This document shows, one piece after another, positions 52,701 through 63,960 of a DNA stretch of 64,000 nucleotides. Position numbers and translations under genes: made by a program. The stretch covers positions 1,736,001 through 1,800,000 of the forward strand of contig OX595996.1 in assembly GCA_951394045.1 (NCBI GenBank), in the 5' to 3' direction. The notes beneath the pieces were generated by a model. The model saw only the letters and a program-made list of their open reading frames with translations. It ran no database searches and was not told where the DNA came from. This DNA is from Nitzschia sp. DOCU1 (taxonomy: Eukaryota; Bacillariophyta; Bacillariophyceae; Bacillariales; Bacillariaceae). Position 1 is the stretch's first letter. Each line of letters begins with the position of its first letter.

Positions 52701-52864
52701 CTGGGCATATGCACAACGGTGCTGCCGGCGCTACGTGGCGTTCCGGCTGAGCTTGCGTCGATGCCAATGCCAACCTGCATACCAGCGAGCGAGGTGTCAA
52801 TCCCAGATGGGTCATCCAATTGGATGGGCAACGATGCCATGCCGGCGGTGGAATCGTCGGCCAT
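46736..52864 (-). CDS. Copia Gag-Pol polyprotein
   Basis: 2,042 residues without interruption, ATG at 52864. Gag fills roughly the first 600 residues; no CCHC knuckle was seen. The protease is at about residue 673 with DRGANGG in place of the usual DSGA, a known trait of diatom CoDi elements. The integrase (about 990-1150) has TDTVYSD, LISDSAN and the Glu in NAAERRYQTVKR. RT: LWATDIGNAYLEAK (motif A, about 1570) and YVDD (about 1648). The RNase H (about 1850-1990) has VDANLY, TYGSEF and GDNESVV. The end KEGSDRK is read partly from the 3' LTR. It replicates the element through cDNA in cytoplasmic particles. Confidence 0.95.
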   Translation of the reverse strand: MADDSTAGMASLPIQLDDPSGIDTSLAGMQVGIGIDASSAGTPRSAGSTVVHMPSPPANSVNSTPAPSTTSPHHPNVTSRSRAAYDHVMGIIGVKPNHWVYRALVEQGICSLADLFALCRNDFANLSFVDDNATVHVPKLVDINRLMRAKGFAVHKMADGAHMTNAAWLATTPLEYEDWLASPAYVYWGNNAHEMAQRAMHPPNDPNARARAYYASVVNFQRGMKRDMNVYPKLKLVENFQDWDRQMQIHARAQGVYNVIADERDHIRPVTDEDRALFKEQEVYVMAVLNNCVLTNYGRTLITTYGERSSARLLYLDLKKEATTSVAARQQANALMKWLSATRLTADWPDTTHTFVLYWHARYEDYQRLSPPDMRMPEHLAVNLLQCAVEGVPRLNQVRVTSETYHVHASLHIGQLVDPNDVTAPTRSLPYETYRQLLLAACEQYDQERAMHGHRAASKRRTARVYATDVTYDDPEPIYGEVYDVADDAPAFEAFKVSINTPITELQRYQAYQARLQASTWHALSPDGQRAWDTLTDADKEVIIANQSAASRGSGSSRTPGRPSGRPPDRDRRASRPPTPRTAMYASSYPPGNTGSDDDTDDIAAAEDGQTDDTVTAMSIQQKKPKSPANLSNMMSPSKARPSNSSRKVNTCKITYTVSKVQRKTNGQALVDRGANGGIAGNDMRVIHIQPYRSVKVEGVGKHQLVDIPVVTAAGVLSTTDGEVIGIFHQYAHINRGPSILSAVQMEAYKQQVDDKSSKVSGIKQRITTVDGYAIPISLRNGLPYVHLRPPSDTELATLPHVIMTSDVDWDPTVLDDDGEDPDDTRPCVKSTAEHAIHDGFDEYGNYVDEDYYVISTAILHEDALLREFSNRYVVSAANLYRDYSIIDKAPLPDHLMYVDTHEPFDDSENPGDPEPEAAKSPHPDTGDPDVEVNKSGGRAVKPEEPDYESKRPLFAWLPSEVVKHTFQNSTQYARMPVGTHLKRTFKSPFPALNVRRREEPVATDTVYSDTPAVDNGATQAQFFVGVHTGVCDVFPLRNERQFKKVLADIIRIRGAPTKLISDSANLETSQGVKDILRAVCTQDWQSEPHQQQQNAAERRYQTVKRLTNTVLDRTGAPAYCWLLALTYVCFVLNHTACKGHGWNIPMRLLTGVTPDISPLLRFRFYEPVYYAVNEPAFPSESREARGRFVGIADNVGHAMTYRILTDDTLKVIDRSLVRSAEDPLALNIRADDAARGPEQVVRSRSDESDGGPDDGHTVEADAVKPSLSLIDYADFIGRSFLLDKDENGEVHRATVTEVVDSIDRHHYDLEHEQKPVMFKLRIGQSEKEELMTYDQVISHIERELEGNVLWRYKGIVSHEGPLTASDPRYKGSMYNVMVEWENGEITSEPLTTMAADDPIPLVEYGIKNNLLELPGWKRFRNLAKRQKKLYRMANQAKLRSFNNAPKYKYGFQIPRNYKEAVWLDKMNRNSKWADATKLELAQLDEYQTFQDVGRTVPTGYKKIRVHLVFDVKHDGRHKARLVADGHLTDIPVDSVYSGVVSLRGIRMITFLSELNGLQLWATDIGNAYLEAKTKERVCILAGPEFGPEVEGHILVIKKALYGLRTSGLRWHERFAECLRNEGFFPCKAEPDIWMRKNGDVYEYIGVYVDDLAMAMLDPKSFTERLMETYKFKLKGTGPISFHLGCDFVRDSDGVLCLKPKKYISRMVDTYKDLFGHMPKRRVRSPLEKNDHPELDTTRLCNDKETKDYQSVVGSLQWAVSLGRIDVTTAVMTLSRFRALPRIGHLDRAKRVVAYLANMSGACIRIRTHMPDYSGIPEVEYDWTTSVYGDIEEMIPYDAPEPLGNYVLLSHYVDANLYHDMLTGRSVTGILHFLNATPIDWFSKRQATVETATYGSEFVAARTCVEQVMDLRNTLRYLGVPILGKSYMFGDNESVVNSSAKPHAKLHKRHTALSFHRVREAIAAGIVGFYHMPGPENPADILSKHWGYQQIWAQLKPLMFFAGDVANMGEVEFEGEEEEEEDLEEDGKEGTTPSAKEGSDRK
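46749..46759 (-). promoter_or_regulatory. Polypurine tract of copia element
   Basis: On the minus strand AAAGAGGGGAG lies directly before the TG of the 3' LTR. It primes plus-strand DNA synthesis. It is also coding: it is part of the Gag-Pol frame. Confidence 0.85.
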
Positions 52865-54052
52865 AATGACTCTTAGATTTAAAGCTTTCTAGAGAACAGG
52901 TCAAAGAGAGAGAACGCTAGGAACTCTCAGATAAAAGTATTATAGCGCAGTAACCCGGACTTTGGAAGGGTTCGGATTACGCACTTAAGGGGAAAGAGCT
53001 GATTAAATCAGGCCTTATCACTCTCACAACCTCAGTAAGACGCACTGAAACTGTATACCAATGACAACACGTCACCTGAAGCGAACGAAGGCCTTGCCGA
53101 ACGATACAGCAAGCTCGCAACAGGTACTTCGGACAGAAGGGTGTCCTACTCCGTGCACTGTCCGGCAATTGGTCTGAGATAGGGCTTTATAAGCACACTC
53201 TTATCGGTACACGTAGTACAAGAGCTGGCAGTACGTCGCCCACTGGCCTATCAACCAACGCAGTTTAGCGCGAATATTTGGAACCGCCTCTAAAACAGCG
53301 AGCAGCTATCTGTCCTGCGCTGGGTGGCTGCCGATGTTACGTCGGGCTTTAGTCACGAGGCACGCTGCTTTGCCAGGCAGATCGCTCTCCACGGTGACCC
53401 TCTTACCACAGCCAGGATACACTCTCCAATGTATACACTGAGCGCGTGGACGCTGTCGTCCCTGTCTAGTGTACACTCACACAAGAGAATGTACAGTCGA
53501 CTAGGGGGTTTTATAAAGGAGGTTCCTTCTCCCGGTATTGGACCGCACTGTGTAACGTACTGTCGTAAGGCAAGCAATCCAAATGCCACTCGGGGCTTGG
53601 GCCTGCACGTTCAGTACGATACCAGTATGCAGGCTACCGATACCTGATGCCACTTTTGTTTAACGAGCTCTTCTCGAATCGGTGTGGTGCGCCTTCGAGC
53701 TCGGCCGTCCGTCGGCAGGTGGGAGAGAGTTGTTTCGCGGGTGCGCGGTTCGCGCGGCTACTCTAGACTACAGTCGACAGACAAGCCGACAACACAGCAA
53801 CCAACCGAAGTTTCGGCGAATCGGACAAAAGGGGCCTAACAACGCGTAAAAAACGCGGGAAACCAAATCTCGGTAGGGGATCTACGGCGCCCTACGCAAT
53901 CGACAAACCAGGAAAACACGCCGTCGACGACGACGACGATGACGATCGGGGGCTCCGGCGACGGGGCTCAGGTGGACTGATACAGGGCGTATCAGTCACA
54001 AGTAACAAACGATAAACGCAGTCTCAGCGGGGCGAAACTGCGACTGTTAATC
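52865..54052 (-). other. Long untranslated leader of copia element
   Basis: About 1.19 kb between the 5' LTR and the Gag ATG. No long open frame. Should contain the primer-binding and packaging sites. Near the LTR a stem can form (CGCAGT with the complementary ACTGCG about 20 bases away). Confidence 0.7.
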
Positions 54053-54452
54053 TGACAAGAATCCGTAGGGGACTCTATGAAACGCGACGGCAAACGCGAC
54101 GACAATCAACAGATGTGGCGGCGCTTGCTCAACAATGCTGGCGATTCTCCTCGTTCGACGCAGGAGAACCAACAACAACTACAACTATGCCTCTCTACGC
54201 TAGAGGCGCTCGATATACTTAGCTTTTGGGGTGTTTGGGTGACAATACGTTCACGTAAGTGATTCTAAATATTGTGAGTTATCTACGTCTGCCGCCGACG
54301 GCGGTCACTCATCTTCGAGCATCATTCCTCGTTGCCATGCGCGCGTGCGCGCGTCGTCCGACCACTCGGAGCGAAAGACTAACTTGACTAACACACTACT
54401 GACGTCATGCGCGGACCGTCCGTCCGTCGCTCGTCTACCTTATTTTCTATCA
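54053..54452 (-). repeat. Copia 5' LTR (400 bp)
   Basis: Same length as the other LTR and nearly identical. It should carry the element promoter. AGAAC follows on the right. Confidence 0.95.
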
Positions 54453-54457
54453 AGAAC

Positions 54458-57400
54458 CAGTTGCGTCTGGCTACACGGAGTTCTCCGGAGGAGTCCAAGG
54501 GTGCACCTATGAAAAAGCCACGGGAAAGACAAGGAACCGCACGGATCACCGATGCTTGTGGCTTGACCTGCGCCTCACTGATGTATTCGGACACTCGATG
54601 CCTCCGCTGCCTACAGTAGCCGGTCGACGAATGAAATGCAACGACCCAAGAGTGGTTGAGAGATTCAATCGGCTCTACGACGAATTCTTGTGTAAACATG
54701 ATTTGTACAGACGCACCTTTCAATTGGAAAAAGGGCAACATATCCACTACCAGAAGATCTCCAACAAGAAGCTGAAAGAATCGACAAGCTCAAGATGGAG
54801 GGTATTCGGTACGCAGATTGGAGATGCAGAAGAACGTGTATGGGAGGCGTGCCATTTTCCCCCGAGTACAAATTTTGGGTCAATCGCCTAAAGCTCTGGC
54901 AGGCCCTTGCTGCAGAGAAGCGAGGCACCCGCATTGGATCCAAGGTACTACAACGCTTGATAAAAGCTGCCCAATGTCCCACGAAGTTGAGGGACCTCCG
55001 AAAGCTTCCACTGGAGGAAATAATGGCATGCCAAAGACGGGCAATGCAAGACTACAAGGTTTTCAAACAAGAAGAAAGTGGGACAAAAAGGCGCACCTTT
55101 CTGGAGGATTTGGCTGAGGCGAGAGCAGACAGGAAGCTGGGAATTGACAGTTGGGACAGACAAGCACACCACGACGACCAAGAAGCCCCTGAAGAAAACC
55201 CGGATGACTACTCGGTCACAAGCGACAAAGGGGAACACCCAATGCAAACGATGCGGAGGAAAGCTACCAGCGCCGAACTGAAGAATCTCATACTCCAGGA
55301 AAAATCAAGAACAATGCATCGTCAGGTAAAAAGAGTACTGGGCAAGAATCAGTTGGCCGCTCTTACCATGGTTGAAGCCCCTACACCAGGACCGAATGGC
55401 GAATGGGAAGAAGTAACCGATCAGGGAGGCATCGAACAAGCGTGCATAGATGAAAATCGGCGACGATTTACGCAATGCACCGACACTCCCTTTTTCACGA
55501 CCTCCCTGTATCAAGATGTTGGACCTTTAGGTATTGGGCCAGCGGTGGAGGATATATTGGCGGGCACATACCAGCTGCAAAAAGACATCGATGAGCACAC
55601 CAGAACGTTCATAGCCGGACTGAAAGCAAGAATACCAAGGAACACATGGCAACCACGCATTAGCACCCCGGACTATCAAAGAGGGTGGCAGAAAATCAAG
55701 GAAAACACGGCGGCTGGCCATTCAGGGCTCACCTTCAGTCACTGTAAAGGTGGCGCGAAACATGACCAAATTGCGGACTTCAAGGCGGCCTTTGCCTTGA
55801 TACCGCTCAAGTCAGGCTACGCATACAAACGATGGAAGACTGGAATCGACGTAGAAATTCCCAAAAAGGCCAACAGCTTTCGAACGGACAAGTTGCGTAC
55901 AATCGTCCTCCTGGAAGCAGATTTTAACTTCAGAAATAAAGTCATTAGTCGCCGGATTGCTCAGGCGGCTGAGATGTATGGCAGCCTTGCTCCAGAACAA
56001 TACGGAAGCAGAAAAGGGCACAGAGCCACAGAATGCGCACTCAACAAATGGCTAACGCTTGATATGCTACGAGTACTGCGATGGCCGGGTGCACTATGCA
56101 GCAACGATCTTAAAAGCTGCTACGACCGCATTGCCCATGCAGTGGCCTCGCTCTGCCTACAGGGACAGGGAGTTTCGAAATCCGAAGTGGTATGCATGCT
56201 CGGCACTATCGCAGACATGGAACACCACATTAAGACAGCGTACGGAATATCTGAGAAAACATTTAAGAGCGACATATGGGCGGTACCGTTATAGGGAGTC
56301 TATCAAGGTACTAATGGCGCCGGACCCATTATCTGGGCGGTAGTCAGCACTCCGCTACTCAGCACACTGGAAGCAGGGTATGGCACTTTCTTCAAATGTG
56401 CAATCGATGGGGAGAACATTCGACTTGTCGGATATGCATATGTGGACGATACTGACCTGGTCGAAACGGCCAGAAACAATGAAGACACGGCACAAGATAT
56501 TCTGACACACATGCAAAATAGCGTCGAACTATGGGAGGGTATGATTAAAGCAACTGGCGGCGCCCTGGTAATCGAAAAAAGTTGCTGCTGGCTGATAGAC
56601 TTCGAGTGGCAGGAAGATGGAAGTTGGAAGTACAAACAGAGTCCAGGCGAACTGAAAGCCAAAGATGCAAGCAGTTGCATTAAACAATTCAAACGCCTAA
56701 CAGCACAACAGGCAGAAACATTGGGGATTCATTTGGCTCCCAACGGAAGCGATGAGGCAGCCAAGAACGAATTGAAGAAGAAGGCACGCAAGTGGGCAGA
56801 CAAAATTCGAACCTGCTTCCTTCGCACCGATGAAGCTGCTACAGCGCTGTTCACTACGATTTACAAAACGCTGGAATACCCCCTGGCAGTCCTATGTCTC
56901 ACAGAAACAGAGTGTGACGATATCATGCGACCGGTATTGGAAGTGGCCCTCCCCAAGATGGGCCTTAACAGGCACTTTAGCCAGGCGGTCCTGTACGGCC
57001 CAACGGCTCTGGCAGGGCTAGAATTCCGCAACCTCTATGATACCTCCATCGCCGAGAGACTCAAGATGTATCTAAGACATGTCGAAGGCTCAACGCTCAC
57101 GGGAAAGCTCATGCGAGCACTTATACAGCAACACAAACTGGAGATAGGCCTGGAAGGGCCCCTATTCTCGCATGATTATGGAACAGTATCCCACCTACTG
57201 ACACCATCTTGGATCCAATCATTATGGATGGCATGCTCCGAGGAAAACATCACAATCCCGGACAACACCGACTCCATCAAGTGACAAACTCAAGGTGGGA
57301 GGTGAATAGGATACACCATGCCTCCCCTCACACTCTCGCCGACATCGCCGATGGGATTCGACAGGGCACTGCAGTAGCTATTACCGATGGCTCGTACAAA

Positions 57401-58894
57401 GATCAACATGGCATGGCCTCCTTTGAAATCCGCCCAAGATTGCACCAAAAGGGATTACAAGGCAGCAATATCACTCCCGGAGAAGATGATCTCCAATGCG
57501 CCTTCCGGAGTGAAGTGGGCGGGATTGCGGGCATTCTATATGCTCTAGAGGTTATCTGCATGGAACACCAGATCAAGCAAGGCCACATCACCATCGCCTG
57601 CGACTGCCAATCTGCAGGACAACAGACTCTGTGGAATGGCCAAGAGACGGACCCGAATCATCGGCACTACGAGCTACTGCGATACACATCCTCCCTCAAG
57701 ACAAGGCTACCTATCACCACGACCTACAAGTATGTGGAGGCTCATCAGCGAGATCGCTACCCGAAGCGAGTCTTAGACCAATGGGCAATCTTGAATGATC
57801 GTGCCGACCTACGGGCCAAGGAAGAATGGCATGCCACCAGCCGCCAAGACAGATGGCTCCAACCATTATCCAACCAATCTCTTTGCATCAAGTTAGCGGG
57901 CACACACGTACCGGGATCCATCAACAACGCCATTCGCAATTATATTCGCCACCGTCGCCTGCAACAATATTGGGATAACAAACAAACGAACCCCAATAAC
58001 ACTATCGCATACGATGACAAGGCCATCCAACGAGCCGGCCTCTCTACATCCAAAGTACAACGACAATGGGTATCCAAGTTCACGGCAGGACAGATAGGGA
58101 CGGGGCGACAAATGAAACGGTGCCAATTCTGGTATCATGACCGATGTCCATGCTGCCAGGGCCCCAATGAGAATATTACTCACGTACTTCAGTGCCCGAG
58201 CGAGGCGGCCAAAGCGGGTCGGTCCAAGGCAAGAGAGAAGCTTGATGCCAAATTACAACAATGGCACACCGCTCCAGAAATCCACAGTGCCATTGTTAAG
58301 GGCATTGAGGATTGGACCCAAGGACGATCGCCCTCCAGGGTTCATACAAACCCTACCATTGAGATGGCACTCCGCACCCAACACCAGATAGGATGGGAAG
58401 CCATGCTCAAAGGCAGGATAGCCCCGGAATGGTCATTAGCACAGAGAGACTTCCTCAAGGCCTCCCGATATAACCGACGACATCAAGGTGACTGGAGCAA
58501 AAAACTAGTCAAGGCCATGTGGGGATACTCTTCCTCGCTATGGCAACATCGCAACAAAATATTACAGGAAGAGTCCGATCAAGGCGGAAGTCGGACGACC
58601 GACGAAGAATTTCTAAATCAGTGCATCCGCAACAAGTGGTATGTCGGCCCTCGGCGGCTACACGTGATTGATCAAGCCCTATTTCAAGGTACGAGTTTGG
58701 AAAAGTTACTTGATCAATCACTCCCCCACCGACGGCAGTGGCTACGCTCCACTGCACTAGCTCGCATCGCGAGCCTGGAATCCGAAACAATGAATGTTGA
58801 CAGCACTAGTAGAGTGGCAGACCCGAGCCCCCCCACTAGTACGACGGACCCATCCCGGGCCCGTCCTCTGCTACTACACACTGCACTGCTCTAG
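54458..58894 (+). pseudogene. LINE ORF2, 3' part: endonuclease end, RT, RNase H
   Basis: Continues the EEP frame (TDHRCLWLDLRLTDVFG). A frameshift near 54750 leads to the RT frame (54795-56294). RT motifs: SNDLKSCYDRIAH (A, about 56100), GVYQGTNGAGP (B, just after the in-frame TAG at 56292-56294) and GYAYVDDTDLVE (C, about 56430). The frame ends at 57284. Another frameshift leads to RNase H (57290-58894) with ITDGSYKD, FRSEVGGI and IACDCQSAG, and a finger CPCCQGPNENITHVLQC. The C-terminus is Ser/Pro-rich. Not functional as it stands, but each block is still well preserved, so decay is not very old. Confidence 0.8.
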
Positions 58895-59199
58895 GGATTG
58901 TCATGAATGCATGACAATCTCGAGACCAAGTGCAACGCTTCTATATTGTCCTTTCGTCGGGACCATAAGCGGGTATCAGGTTCTAAGGCTGATCCTTCCT
59001 GCGTGGAAAAAAGCCTCCCGCTATGATCACCAACTGTGTTTAAAATTCACATGTGTGGCAATCTACGAGATGCCACTTCGTACTTCCCTGTTGCAGTGCG
59101 CCCCACAGGTTAAAAGAAGACGAAGAGAAAGCCTTGGAGGCACGTATGGGACTATCTAGAACAGTCCTGTAACCATACGTAATCACTGAGTTAGTTAGT

Positions 59200-59216
59200 T
59201 AGTTGTTGGTAATTGC
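59200..59216 (+). repeat. LINE target-site duplication, right
   Basis: TAGTTGTTGGTAATTGC after the (TTAG)n tail; it matches 42804-42820 with one difference. Confidence 0.8.
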
Positions 59217-59690
59217 TACTAGTACTAGCGATTGATGATGCCATCGACACATTACAGAAAATGTGAAGAATATGCACTATCCAGTTAAAAGCTACCTTCT
59301 TATTGATGATAGAGAGGAGTCATCTTGCCATTTTGCCCAGGATACTAGTAAACTAGTAATGGCTACTACCTACTAGTAGCACAGTCAGCCAGAATCAAGT
59401 CCTCTGGCAAAGGTACTTCCATGAAACCCACCAAATGGTACCCCACATTCAGCATGGTATATACAACTTAACTCCAATGGAATCAGAACCTGGAATCCCG
59501 CCAATTCTGGTACAGTTTGGGGACAAAACTCCACCAAAATTTTCCAAGGCACCAAAGGGTGTTTTAAGCCAAATAAGAATGAGATCCCTCTGATCATCAA
59601 GAGAGAGAACAAGTGTTTGTTCTGTTGCAATTCAAAAATCACATCTGGAATGTTGGTGCCCATCAAAATTGCAAACTCATTTTTTATAAT
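59217..59690. other. Repeat-rich flank, no gene
   Basis: Short ACTAGT/TAGTAG words and AT-rich DNA. Possibly more Penelope-like sequence, but no motif was recognised. Confidence 0.4.
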
Positions 59691-60479
59691 TCAATGCTCC
59701 TTAAAAATATCTTGCCCAAGTCTTGTTATTGTGCAAGGCGCCAATTAAAGGCTTTTCGATGGTGAGTCCCTGTGGATGAGGATGATAAGTCGAAGAAGGC
59801 ACTTCAAGGTCCTCAAACCAAAGTAGGCCTGGACGCCTCAGTTGCGGAAGATATCATGAGGTAAGATGCTGGAGTTCCACTGTCATTTTGCAAGCATCTT
59901 GTGGTGAAGGCTTGCAAATTGAAGAATGTCACCTTCATGAATTGGTCCCTTTCTCATCAGTATTGCGTAGTCAGGCATTGGTTGGACAGCATGAAGCTGA
60001 GTGTGAGCACCCCAAATGAGGAACGTTTTGTGCTCAACATGGACCAGACAACCCCGTCTACCTGCCCATGGTGCCATTCAGGGGCCATTTGCACTGGGCT
60101 TGCGCTTCCGGTAAGAGAGGAGGTTGCCAAGATTTGGTGGTCGTTTGCAGGCCATGATCATTCGGTCTAGACCAAGTAGAGCATTGGTGTGGTTACGATA
60201 GGCCAGTAGGGGTTTCGAATATGGCGGTCGAGCCAAGAATTGTTTCCAGCATCGTTGCAAAGTGGAAGATGGAGGATCTTGAGGGTGGTACTGCATATGG
60301 AAGAAAATACGGGGATCATCATCCTTTGGTTGGTCGAGGGCTGGCCTATCATGGCTTCGGGTTTTCTTGATTGCTTTGGCAAAAAGTGGGCGCAGGGACT
60401 GGGGCTTCCAGCCACAGGCCAAGAGTCGCAGGTAAAATAGCTTGGTGCGACAGTGGTCATCGTTTGGGTTGGAACTCAA
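59691..60479 (-). mobile_element. Penelope-like RT fragment (reverse orientation)
   Basis: The minus frame 60078-60479 reads FYLRLLACGWKPQSLRPLF, YHPQDPPSSTLQRCWKQFL and RMIMACKRPPNLGNLLSYRK. These are the conserved N-terminal RT blocks of Penelope-like elements as found in protists. Sequence further to 59691 on the same strand is less clear. No long intact frame, so a fragment. Confidence 0.6.
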
Positions 60480-63180
60480 AATGAGCTCGGATTGGCACCG
60501 GACTCTTTCTTAAAACCGTTCTAATTTCGCTAAACAATAGAGGAAATTCATTTCCCGCCAAAAGCGAGCACACTCACACTCACACGAAAATGCAGGTTGG
60601 ATAAATAGTACGCTAATTTAGGCACACATACACACACTCTAAAACCCACACTTTGCTTCTCATCAGACAGTGAAAGTTCACACCGCCATTCAAAAATGCA
60701 TGAAAAGCTTGTACATTCTCATTTTCAAGGAATCATCATCTGGTAAGCTTTTAGCTACTAGGTTGATGAGGAAAGGGAGGATCATGATTTCCAGCGCACA
60801 GGTTATCATCTTTGTGTAATTTAAGATACAGTAGAATCAGCATTGGTGTAAAATGAAATTGTGTAAGATGGCGGTTATGTGGTCGTGCTCCAATTGATTG
60901 TCGGGTTAGCATTTTCTTGCCCACTCTTATTGTCTGACAAGAAGATAGATGGGCATCCTCGTCTGGTTGAAAACAAAGCTACCAAGATGTGGCAAGAAAT
61001 TTTTTGGTATAAAAGGAGCCCAAGAATCGAATGTTTGACAATATTCAGGCCTACGTAACTTGCACTACAGCCAACTCGCTGCTCGTCGACTGATCATGTC
61101 GCTGGGCACAAGGCGATCTAAAGGTAGTTTAATAACCACACGCTGCGACAAACATTATATGTTTACAAGGCTTTCAATCAGTCCTTTTTGTTAGCGAGGT
61201 TTCGTTCAAGAGGTATTCGCGGCGAGCTTGAATTGATTCCTGTAATAAGCGAAGATTAAAGAACAAGGTTTTGCGTATCGTCGTGTTTATGAAATGTGTT
61301 TCTTGATGACCACTGTGACTCAAGACCGGAGTTTCAGTTGTTTTAGTATCTGACGTCGTCAACGTCGCATTCCCCGCACTTAAAAAGGTTTGAGCTCCCT
61401 ACTCAACACATGATACAAAAGCGTCTCGCTGTGTTCGTCAGCCTTTGCATCGTTTTGTTATCCACCATTTTCCAAGTATTGAAGTTGCTGGAGCATTGGC
61501 ACTCGTTTCTTAACGAATGGCTTTTCTGGTTGCAGTCACTACGACTCTTAATCTCTAACAGCAAATTCGGGAGTTGATCCATCTTTCGAAATTCTGTCTT
61601 CACATGCAACGTGCAGCACATTCATATGGCAATAATCATTCAAGAAGTTGACATCTAGAGGTACCAAAAAGTCTGAATTATTAGCTCTGGATTCGAACTC
61701 CAAAGCAAGTCCATTAGACAGTCTGAAGCGCGGGTTATTGGTGAATGCTTTTTCCATTGCCTGGTTGGTGTTCTATGCACCGAATGGCTCGCCAAATATG
61801 AGGTTCCAATCGCGATGTTGTGATTTTGAAATCGACAATCGTATCAGCGGCCAACCATTTTTTAGGCCTTTGGGATGGAGAATAAATTACTGAAAATACC
61901 ACTCACAGTTATTTATGGTTAATCATTATACGAAAAGCGGCATCGAGTTCGCAAACAATCTATTCAATCGATTAACTGACATGGAATCGAGAAAAATTAC
62001 TTAACGCTACTATTCATTTAGTGCTTTGTTATTCATATCCAATCATCATAAAATACAATCTTTTACATGACGTGAAAGAATTTAACATGTAAGACGAATG
62101 TGTCAGAGAAGAGACTTACCTGCGTAAATGCTGAGCAGGCTGCAAAATTAGGTTGTTATTGTGTATTCCTATTGCCTGGCCAGTTACAGCAGCTGCAAGT
62201 AACCTCTCAATAAGTCTTAAATGGGACAACGTGGCAAGGAGCCACTGTGCCAGCTGATGAAACTCCTAGAATTTAGAAAAATTACAAAATGAGTTGAAAG
62301 AAAATACAACCGTGCACTTGAGTATGCCAAATGCAAACGACACACCGCAAACATGCAAAGAATCCCCGCCATCTGATAGTGATACATCTTGCTGTTGCCG
62401 TCTCATGACTACAGCAAATCTTTGCAAGATTGCCACATGATGGCAAACTGCACATCCCTCTCAACAATCAGCAGGGAATGATGGAAATGCCGAGAGGCAC
62501 AAGAATGAGCAAGATCCCTCCGAACTTGTTGAAGCCACCACTGCAGCACAAAATCCAAGAAGGATTCATCTGCAAGGTGAGAAGGACAGCGTTGTCAGTA
62601 ATGATGGCAGTTGCCGTTCGTTCTATCGTTTTGGATTTTCAAGATGTGGAGTTGCAAGCCAGCAGGGATCCAACCTGCTGCTGCTACTGTTGCCAGCGCT
62701 GCTTTCAAATCGGCCACCAACAGCAGCAGCCAACAGCAGCAGCAGCAGCAGCAGCCACTATTTTGACCCTGGATTGAATGAAAGTCCAGCATTGTTGTTA
62801 TTCTTCTTGTTCAAGTGCCAGCATCCAAGATTTCCTATTACACGAGCGAAATTGCACATTTAAGCCTGCTACACTACTTGCACAGCTGATCGAATGCATG
62901 GAATGTTATGCATTCCAACTATTTGTATAATACTAGTTTGTAAATATAGAGTTGAAGTAGCTTTATATGACAGTAGTCCGCTTCACATAAGCACAAATGA
63001 TGGAACCGAGTTTTTTCACTGGTACTAGTATCTACTGCAATCTTGTCAATCTTTCAGCCAATTCAGAATTTACTGGACAGCATGTATGCAGTTGTATACA
63101 CTGTAACAGTGGGCAAAGCCCGAGAGTAGCTACAGTAGCTAGCACGAGAGCAGTATAAATCTGTGAGATATCCAACATGA
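60480..63180. other. Gene-poor AT-rich DNA
   Basis: No supported gene. A (CAG)n stretch lies at about 62718-62756, and short open frames around it only reflect that repeat. Confidence 0.5.
62680..62757. repeat. CAG/CTG trinucleotide repeat
   Basis: Interrupted CAG units (CAACAGCAGCAGCCAACAGC and following). Could code Gln or Ala runs in some frames, but no gene surrounds it. Confidence 0.8.
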
Positions 63181-63289
63181 TTTTGTGGCTTCATGTCGAC
63201 GTTGTCTTTTCAGAGGGGTCTTCCATCATACCCCCATGGGAAACAACAAGAAGGTCTTGTACCAGCTTGTGCTTTGTACTGAGTCTAGG

Positions 63290-63960
63290 GTATTGCATAC
63301 ACATTGCATTTTTTCACGGTATCATACGAACATTGTTCCACATTGGGTTTTCCACAGGATTCTGAAAAGGATGTACAAGGCGTTTGGATTGCAATGGCTG
63401 TGATTTTCTCTGTAGTACAAGAGACTTTCTAACATCATAGAGCTCATACAGCAGGATCTTAAATCCAAGCTCCCTCAAGGAATGGACCAATGATGATAAT
63501 GATAGCTCATGGATTTATAGAACTTAAGAAACAATCGGAGTCTATGGCTCAAGAAGGCAACATACAGAGGTTCGGGGATGGTACCCACCATGCCGTGACC
63601 CCCGAAGTGTAATGCAGTTGGAGGACTGAGGCCCAACATCAATTCAAAAGAGGTGATCAGCAAAGACCTGTTCTGGTGAATTGTGCAATGGTGGTGGTGG
63701 ATCAAAAGACCAAACAATGAACAACCACTCATGTTTAATGAAAGGGAGAAGCACATTGGTGGTAACTGTCGTAAACCCATGGTGGTCTACCTTTGCAACA
63801 AATTATATGATATTGGCAACAATATCCAGCAGAAAATCAAGCCTCATTTCCACCAGACAACCCTAGTATTTGGTGCTCTCCTGCAAAAGAATGCCCAAGT
63901 CAAGGTCAGATCCAGCAATACAGCCCTTAAACACTTTGAGAGTCTATGAGAGAGAGTGGA
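63290..63960 (+). mobile_element. Penelope-like fragment with GIY-YIG remnant
   Basis: 63330-63485 matches 27570-27730 (TTGGGTTTTCC, CACAGGATT, TTTGGATTGCA, GAGCTCAT, CAGCAGGATCTT). 63757-63950 matches 27790-28025 (GGTGGTAACTG, CCATGGTGGTCTA, ATTGGCAACA, CAGCAGAAAATCAAG, TACAGCCCT). About 200 bp in between has no counterpart. It ends near the right edge of the window. Pseudogene-like, with stops. Confidence 0.65.

Larger units (their letters stand above)
46349..54452 (-). mobile_element. Young Ty1/copia (CoDi-like) LTR retrotransposon
   Basis: 8,104 bp including two 400-bp LTRs, on the minus strand, with TG...CA ends and a 5-bp AGAAC duplication. One intact polyprotein of 2,042 residues. The LTRs differ at only one position that I noticed (near 46412/54116). 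A very recent insertion, possibly still active. The tRNA primer site was not identified: after the 5' LTR the element reads GATTAACAGTCGCAG, not the plant-type TGGTATCAGAGC. Confidence 0.95.
42821..59199 (+). mobile_element. Degenerate LINE (EEP, RT, RNase H) with nested copia
   Basis: Non-LTR retrotransposon flanked by a 17-bp target duplication. It has a short 5' region, ORF1 with Cys-rich and acidic parts, and ORF2 with an apurinic-type endonuclease, RT, RNase H and a CCHC-like finger. It ends in a (TTAG)n tail at 59190-59200. RNase H after the RT points to the I-like group. Without the 8.1 kb copia insertion it would be about 8.3 kb. At least one in-frame TGA, one TAG and several frameshifts make it inactive. 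Confidence 0.8.
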
